Assembly: GCA_905250025.1 (NCBI GenBank)
Contig: CAJNOJ010000029.1
Span: 248,001-312,000 of the forward strand
From: Adineta ricciae
Taxonomy: Eukaryota > Rotifera > Eurotatoria > Adinetida > Adinetidae
DNA length: 64,000 bases
Reading direction: 5' to 3'
Below, piece by piece: positions 57,898-64,000 of the stretch. Below the pieces are notes generated by a model that did not search any database, was not told the origin of the DNA, and saw only the letters and a program-made list of their open reading frames with translations. The first letter of the stretch is position 1. The number at the start of each line of letters is the position of its first letter. Both the position numbers and the translations under genes were made by a program.

Positions 57898-60800
57898 ATG
57901 AGCCATACTAATACTAAGAAGAAGCACAAACGGCATCATCGTATGTATCAGAGATTTCTATGAAAGGATCTTTCAATAGCTGATGATTTTGCTTAGATCA
58001 CTCGGATGACGAGGAAGAAGAGAAACTTTGCAAACATCATCGATCCAAAACTACCGATCAAACTATTGAAGAGCCTGCCATTGATCCATCGTTTGATTGG
58101 CTTGGTCGACGAGATTATCTCACTGAATCATATCTTGTTAACAATGCGATGTTCGAGTAAATTCAATAAATTTCTCATAAATCATGTATATCTCCTTTTG
58201 TATCGAATAGCTCTCCTGCGAACGTCGACGACTTCTGGAAATTTGTACAAAAATATCAATTATTCCAGCAACGGCGACAACAACCGCCTAAGCCCATACC
58301 GTCTGGTAATGAAATCTTGTTTTTCTGTCCGATAGACATCATACTTCGATTTATTTAGATGCTGATCAACAGCGCTCAAGCATATTGAATTTACCTTTAG
58401 TCTATGAAAAACGCCATCGTTTGAATGCTACGATATCTTTCAATAAGTCAGTTACACATCTTGATCCACGTTATGACATGACCGGTGAAAGAGTTGTTGA
58501 ACATCGTCGCCTATCTTCAGTTCGATTAGCAGAGTTTAAAACGATAATCGAATATTATTTCGATCTGAATCAAAAAGAAAAGGTAAGATTTCTACCATCG
58601 ACCTTTTCTAATTATCCGCATAACGAAATAGTTCAAACGTATTCACAAACTTCGACATGATCAAGGACATTTGCCTATTGCAAATCATCGTCGAGAAATT
58701 CTTGAACAATTGAAAGTTCATCAAGTCATTTTAGTAGCTGGTGACACTGGTTGTGGAAAGTCAACACAGGTTAGACGAAATCCGATATTTTAGATCAAAA
58801 CTAGACTGGTATTCTAGAGTTTTAGATTCCGAGATTTCTACTCGAAGCAGGGTTTGATAAAATAGCCTGTACACAACCACGACGAATTGCCTGCATTTCA
58901 TTAGCAAAACGCGTTAGTTATGAAACATTGAATGAATACGATAATCAAGTTGGATACCAGGTAATACAATTCATGTGCTTTTATTTGAACTAAAATAGGA
59001 AAGTCTTCTTTGTATAGGTTCGTTTCGAGAAAACGCGACAGAAATCAACTCGGATCATCTTCATGACTGAAGGTATTCTGCTACGACAGCTCCAGGGTGA
59101 TTCATCATTATCTGATTATGATATATTGGTTATCGATGAAGTGCACGAACGACATTTATTTACTGATTTCATCATGGGTATTCTGAAATGTTTAATTACA
59201 CAGAGAAGAGACTTGAAAATTATCCTAATGTCGGCCACAATTAACATTGGATTATTCTCAACTTACTTCGACAATTGTCCAGTGGTTAAAGTTCCTGGAC
59301 GTCTGTACAAAATTCAAGTTAATTATCATCCGATCAAAGTCGAAGAATCTGCTAGTAAAAGCTCGAAAATTGACGCAAAACCTTATCTGCGTATTATAGA
59401 ACAAATCGATGCAAAGGTAAAAACACGCGCTCCATTTCGTTCAGCTTTTCTAGCTTGTTTTCTACAGTATTCATCAACTGATCGCGGTGATATGCTCATA
59501 TTTCTGAGTGGTATGGCTGAAATTCAAGGAGTAATGGAAGCCGCTCAATCCTATGCACAGGAAACTCAACGCTGGATTGTCCTTCCCTTGCATAGTGCAC
59601 TTTCACTTGAAGAACAAGACAAAGTACGTTGAAACTTCTCTTTCATTCCATTTAATACACCTTTCTTTCACAGGTATTCGATATGCCACCGGAAGGTGTT
59701 CGCAAATGTATTATAGCTACAAATATAGCTGAGACATCAGTTACCATCGATGGTGTGCGTTTTATCATCGATTCGGGAAAAGTGAAGGAAATGTCATACG
59801 ATGCTAAATACAAAATGCAACGTCTACAAGAATTTAATATTAGTCGTGCCAGTGCTGAACAGCGCAAAGGTCGTGCTGGACGTACAGGACCTGGCGTGTG
59901 TTTTCGCTTATATAGCGAGCAAGATTATTTGACTTTTCAAGAATACTCAACACCAGAAATACGTCGAGTACCACTTGATTCATTGATGTTACAAATGATT
60001 TCCATGGGTCTGAAAGATCCAAGAAAGTTTCCATTTGTTGAGCCACCAGATATGGTAGCTATTGATAGTGCTTTACTTCGTCTGCAAGAACAAGCAGCTC
60101 TATCAACGATTGATTGTTCATTGACTGCGATCGGTTCCATGCTCGCCCGATTACCTGTGGATGTATCGATCGGGAAAATGCTTATTTTCGCGTGTATCTT
60201 TCAAGTATGACTAAACATGTGAAAAAAATCTGATCACGAATCGTTTTTATGTTGTTTAGTATGTAAATTCAATGTTAATCATGGCGTCAGCATTGAGTAT
60301 TCAATCACCATTTCTCAGTTTCCTTCAATGTGATCCGGAGACAAATACACGGCGTCGGCCGATGATGTCGAGTCACGGCGATCCATTTACTCTGCTCAAT
60401 CTATTCGATGAATGGATTCATGTATGAGCACTGAAGTGTTATTCCTTTGTATTCCAAATCTGAATTTGTTTTTGATAGGTCAAGTCTGACGGACAGAATA
60501 CGCGTACGTGGTGCAAACGACGAGGCGTGGAAGAACAACGTCTGTATGATATTACGAAGCTTCGTCGCCAATTTCAAGATATTCTTCGCGTATGAATTTA
60601 TTCAGTTCGAAAAAAATGTATCTCGATTATATTAATTTAGGATTACAATCTGGAAATTGACTATCGACAAACGAAAACACGCACAACATTAGAAAAACGT
60701 GAACATTGGAGAAAAACGCAAGAATTGAAAGACCTCAAATCTCAGCAGGATAAAGAATCGAAATATCGAAAAGTTTTGAAATTAGAAGTAAGTCGAAGAT

Positions 60801-63199
60801 GTCATAAAAAGAAACCCACAATCGTATGCCTTCTTCTGTAGGATTCTTCAATAACAAGTTCAATGAATGATGATCATGGCGATGATTATACGAAAAAGGA
60901 AGTCATAAAAACAAGTGATAAAATTCGTGATATTGAATTTCGATTAATCAATGATATAACCGCACTGAAGGAAATGTCCACAGACAGTCAAAACTATCGT
61001 ACAAAAGATATCAATATGCTGAAGTTAATCCTTTGCTCTGGTCTGTATCCACAAGTTGCTATTGCCGACGAATTCAATAATTACAAACGAGATTGTGATC
61101 AATTCTTCCATACAAAAGTAGACACAATCATTCGAGAATGGCTTCATTTCATTCTTTTCTATCTTATAGACAAAACAATTCGTAGTTCTTCATCCCACAA
61201 GCGTGTTTACCTATGATCCCGACACTCTCCTCCCACCTACTCCGTCGAAAACAGTCACAAGTTCTAATAACAAAAAACAAACTTTAAGTAATCAACATGA
61301 ACTTCTCGTTTATGTGTAAGTAGAATTAACATTTCCATCATGAACACTATGACATTCTTAGAAACTAAACAAGAGATAGTCATTTCCTTTTGACCTCTGT
61401 TCGTTTCTATTCGTCAGACATTTTAATGATTTCTATTAAGCTTCTAATTGACATTATTAATGAATGATAAATCTTGCCTGTCTGATCTCGGTCTTGATAT
61501 TATCTTTTCAAGTAGAAGACTTATTAGATAGGTGGGATCAAAATGTTGACGTCAATCCGTTTTATTCTGATAAAGTACTCCTTCATTAATTTAGTACATT
61601 GATCGAAACGAACAAGCCCTACATAATGAATGTCATGCGCACACCAGCGATGCAAACATTGTTTCTCTACGCTTCGACGTTGGAAACGAACAATGATTTC
61701 ACTCAGGTGCTCTGTGATCAATGGCTCGAAATCACTTTTGAAAGTTCAGAAGCAGCACAAAGTATAATTTCATCGGTTTTACTATTGCGAAATGCTCGAG
61801 AACTTTTACTTCAATTAACTTTACAAGGTAAAACAGAAATCGTAATTATAGTTGTATAACTCATCATTAGATTTAATTTCTTGTAGACATAAATAAATCA
61901 GCCGATATAGAACTTGTGTCAAGACCACGCACATACGAATTACAACATTTACTTTCCAGAAAGATGACGGAATTTCTTGACAATTCCTGTCTGTATGCAA
62001 TACGTCGAGTCTTAACCGGTAATTATCGATTTAGTCAATCATGAAAGAATCTAATTACCTTTTCTACTTTAGCTGAATTAGAGACAATCTATCGACGTAG
62101 TTCTCAAGAAAATGATGATGATGACGATAAAGATGCCATACAAGAAAGTACTAAAATTAATGAATATTTAACTTATAATTGGTAGGAACATTTGATTGAA
62201 TTTATGAATGAAAAAAGGGCGATTTCTCATTTAGTCTCCGATCGCATGATGATCAAGAATCATTCTGGTCTGAGTATGCCGGTGCAACGATGCAAAAACA
62301 TTGGACGTGCCCTTACTGCAATGAAGACATTCTCGTCACTGTTGCCGAACGTATTGCGCATGAGAATCAATGCCAATTAAATTGTAAGTACCTTTTTGCA
62401 GAGTATTCGAGGATAAGTCTCGTACTGACAGATTAGAATTCTATGAATAGGAAGCTGAGATACCCTACAGGACAGATTGAAGTTCTAGAAGAGAGAGGAG
62501 GATTGCTCAAGTTAATAAAGATAGAGAAATATGTGTCTAAGATGATTGACATACCTAGTGGGTTAGAAGATAAGTATACATCTGAAGATTGTAATAATCA
62601 AATTTGTTGCGTTTGACGACTTCGTACATGTTTATTTTCTCAAGACTGACTAAATATCTGTTTGCGCGAGGTTTAAAAATATTCACGGAAAAGGGCGAGA
62701 CAAATATGTGTCTACCGATGTGATTACATTCCCAGGTGGGAATATTTTCCATAATTGCATGTTTCTCCTAATTTTTCCGTAAACAGACATTCGGTGCATG
62801 GGTTTTGTTGCAATAAAATTAGCATTTCTATTCCAATCCTTTTATTTACCTCGAGAGATGCTCGTTCATTAATTTCCCTTCTTTATCCTCAGATATTCTC
62901 TAGTAAATACCATATGAGCTGTCTTCTGTGTAATATTAATGTAGATGAACACTTATTGCGATTCAATTTTGAAAGCGATTCATTTTGTTTCAGCTTTACG
63001 CAATGACGACAATCCCATCTTGAAATCATCTGGGTCCAAAGCAGGAAAAGATGACCTTTTGAGTAATTTGACAGCATTAACTCGTACAACATCAACGCCT
63101 GTTCCAACAGCAAAAGACTATTATTGTGAAATATGTGCACAGACAATAAAGTTGACAAGTATTGAAATTCTACGACACCGTGCGACACATCAAAACTGA
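57898..63199 (+). CDS. DHX34: DEAH-box RNA helicase DHX34
   Basis: DHX34 remodels UPF1 complexes to activate nonsense-mediated mRNA decay. The N-terminus [15 protein letters not shown] joins in phase to [10 protein letters not shown] and [11 protein letters not shown]. The helicase core has motif [10 protein letters not shown], Ia [24 protein letters not shown] (DEVH rather than DEAH), [30 protein letters not shown] and [14 protein letters not shown]. The HA2/OB region ([55 protein letters not shown]) is the closest match to DHX34. A long C-terminal region ends in two Cys/His modules, [19 protein letters not shown] and [20 protein letters not shown], as in vertebrate DHX34. More than a dozen introns are present. 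The last one (62384-62993) is 610 nt and contains an extra ORF. Confidence 0.92.
62443..62616 (+). other. Unexplained 57-codon ORF inside the last DHX34 intron
   Basis: An ATG at 62443 opens a frame to the TGA at 62614-62616, starting [20 protein letters not shown] and containing [19 protein letters not shown]. It lies in a 610-nt intron, where most introns of the gene are about 50 nt. The peptide looks protein-like (balanced charge, no simple repeat) and not like intron translation. A second, weaker copy of the YVS...PGG segment follows at 62702-62740 ([14 protein letters not shown]). No family is recognised. It could be an insertion relic, a nested gene exon or chance. Confidence 0.4.
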
Positions 63200-63815
63200 A
63201 CCATGAAATGTTGTTTTCTCCTTTGTTGCTCTATAAATAATAAAACATTAAAGATATTTGCTCGTCGTACGGGAATCATGATCTTATCGATAAAAACAAG
63301 AGAAGCAATGTATGAAGACCAAGTCGCCTGGAGATATTTGATAAGAAACGGATGAAACAATCTTTCGTAATATCATTCGACATGACGTGATCGCTAGCAC
63401 TCAAATAAATAGCTTCGAATAATATCGCCTTGAAATATTAGCAGGAGAGACATGCTCTCAAAGAAACTTTTATCACTATATTCTCCAGTTTTCCTCTCGC
63501 TTTAGGCGATGATGATGACGACAAACATGTGTGAGTGACAGTCATAATCAACCGATAGACAGAAAGATGCTACTTTTGTTTCGCGGCTCATGAGTGCAAT
63601 GCACACATCATGATGATGATGATGATCTGCTTCTACTTAATCGGTACTTTGAAAAGTAATATTGAGTCTCATATATAAATCTAAAAGGAAACAGTTATTT
63701 ATTCATAGCGGCTTTTTATACTTTCAATAAGTTTCTTAACAATGACGTTATTATAGACAATTAACGTCGAAAATATACTTGCATTGAATATTTAATGACA
63801 ACTCTGTAAGATCAA
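63200..63815. other. Intergenic after DHX34
   Basis: AT-rich sequence with a poly(A)-like AATAAA at 63236-63241 just after the DHX34 stop and a short GAT trinucleotide run near 63610. No gene is recognised. Confidence 0.5.
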
Positions 63816-63889
63816 ATGCCGACCGATAAAGCTCCATTCGGTTCGATGGGAATATCTTTGAAAGATTTCGGAAAAGGTCACTTGAAGAA
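63816..63889 (+). CDS. Possible first exon of a downstream gene (partial)
   Basis: An ATG at 63816 begins MPTDKAPFGSMGISLKDFGK and reaches a good donor (GAA then GTACGT) at 63890. If unspliced the frame would stop at 63909-63911 after YGVM. The peptide is plausible as a protein start, but the rest lies outside the window and no family can be named. Confidence 0.3.
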
Positions 63890-64000
63890 GTACGTCTATG
63901 GTGTGATGTGAAGTGACAGACGTGGTGGAAAAGAACATGCCATAAGTCGATTGATTGAAGACAAAAAAAGAAATAAGATGATATGAGAGTTGAATGAATA

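Overview
The window is animal nuclear DNA, AT-rich, with genes packed closely on both strands and cut by many short GT-AG introns, mostly about 45-60 nt. The gene set is metazoan: EBP2, ULK3, xylulokinase, HSF, SOAT, DDRGK1, EGR, LENG8, CAP, SLC22 and DHX34. An intronless gene fusing an arginine ADP-ribosyltransferase to kinesin-light-chain-type TPRs, together with bacterial-type enzyme genes beside ordinary animal genes, points to a bdelloid rotifer (Rotaria or Adineta type). That placement is inference. No rRNA, convincing tRNA, CRISPR array or intact transposon was seen.

Layout. 1-98 is probably the 3' end of a + strand gene. 242-1760 (+) is EBP2. 1877-3110 holds a decayed copy of the ULK3 3' end and other broken coding relics. 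On the minus strand follow ULK3 (3332-5495), xylulokinase (5646-7515), a 13-exon F-BAR-like gene (8385-14167), heat shock factor (16894-19107), the ATP-synthase c-subunit lysine methyltransferase (19219-20220) and a small HEAT protein (20932-21382). A small + strand ORF lies at 15872-16120. On the + strand come the ADP-ribosyltransferase/TPR gene (22461-24749) and an NRARP-like ankyrin gene (25140-25466). A long minus-strand run follows: IMPACT (25513-26689), a diverged IMPACT-like copy (26741-28002), sterol O-acyltransferase (28118-30362), DDRGK1 (31031-32247), an isochorismatase-family hydrolase (32633-33496), a DUF2238 membrane protein (34023-34673) and an EGR zinc-finger factor (35168-38208).

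From 39.6 kb every gene is on the + strand: LENG8 (39626-42646), two secreted low-complexity proteins (44220-44988 and 46022-47067), a CNBD2-like cyclic-nucleotide-binding protein (47325-49628), cyclase-associated protein CAP (49936-51585), an SLC22 transporter (52070-54539), a 2.3 kb gene-poor stretch, a tiny Cys-rich membrane protein (56811-56981), a four-TM protein (57124-57750) and the NMD helicase DHX34 (57898-63199).

The genes do not form one pathway. Several are stress-linked in other animals: HSF (heat shock), IMPACT (GCN2 control), ULK3 (autophagy and ESCRT), DDRGK1 (UFMylation and ER stress) and DHX34 (RNA decay). Most likely new biology is the tandem secreted Tyr/Gly/Gln-rich pair, the ADP-ribosyltransferase/TPR fusion, the adjacent bacterial-type genes at 32.6-34.7 kb, the introns of 28-29 nt in the CNBD2-like gene, and an unexplained ORF in the last intron of DHX34. 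Exon joins were worked out by hand from splice signals and reading phase and have not been checked against transcripts.
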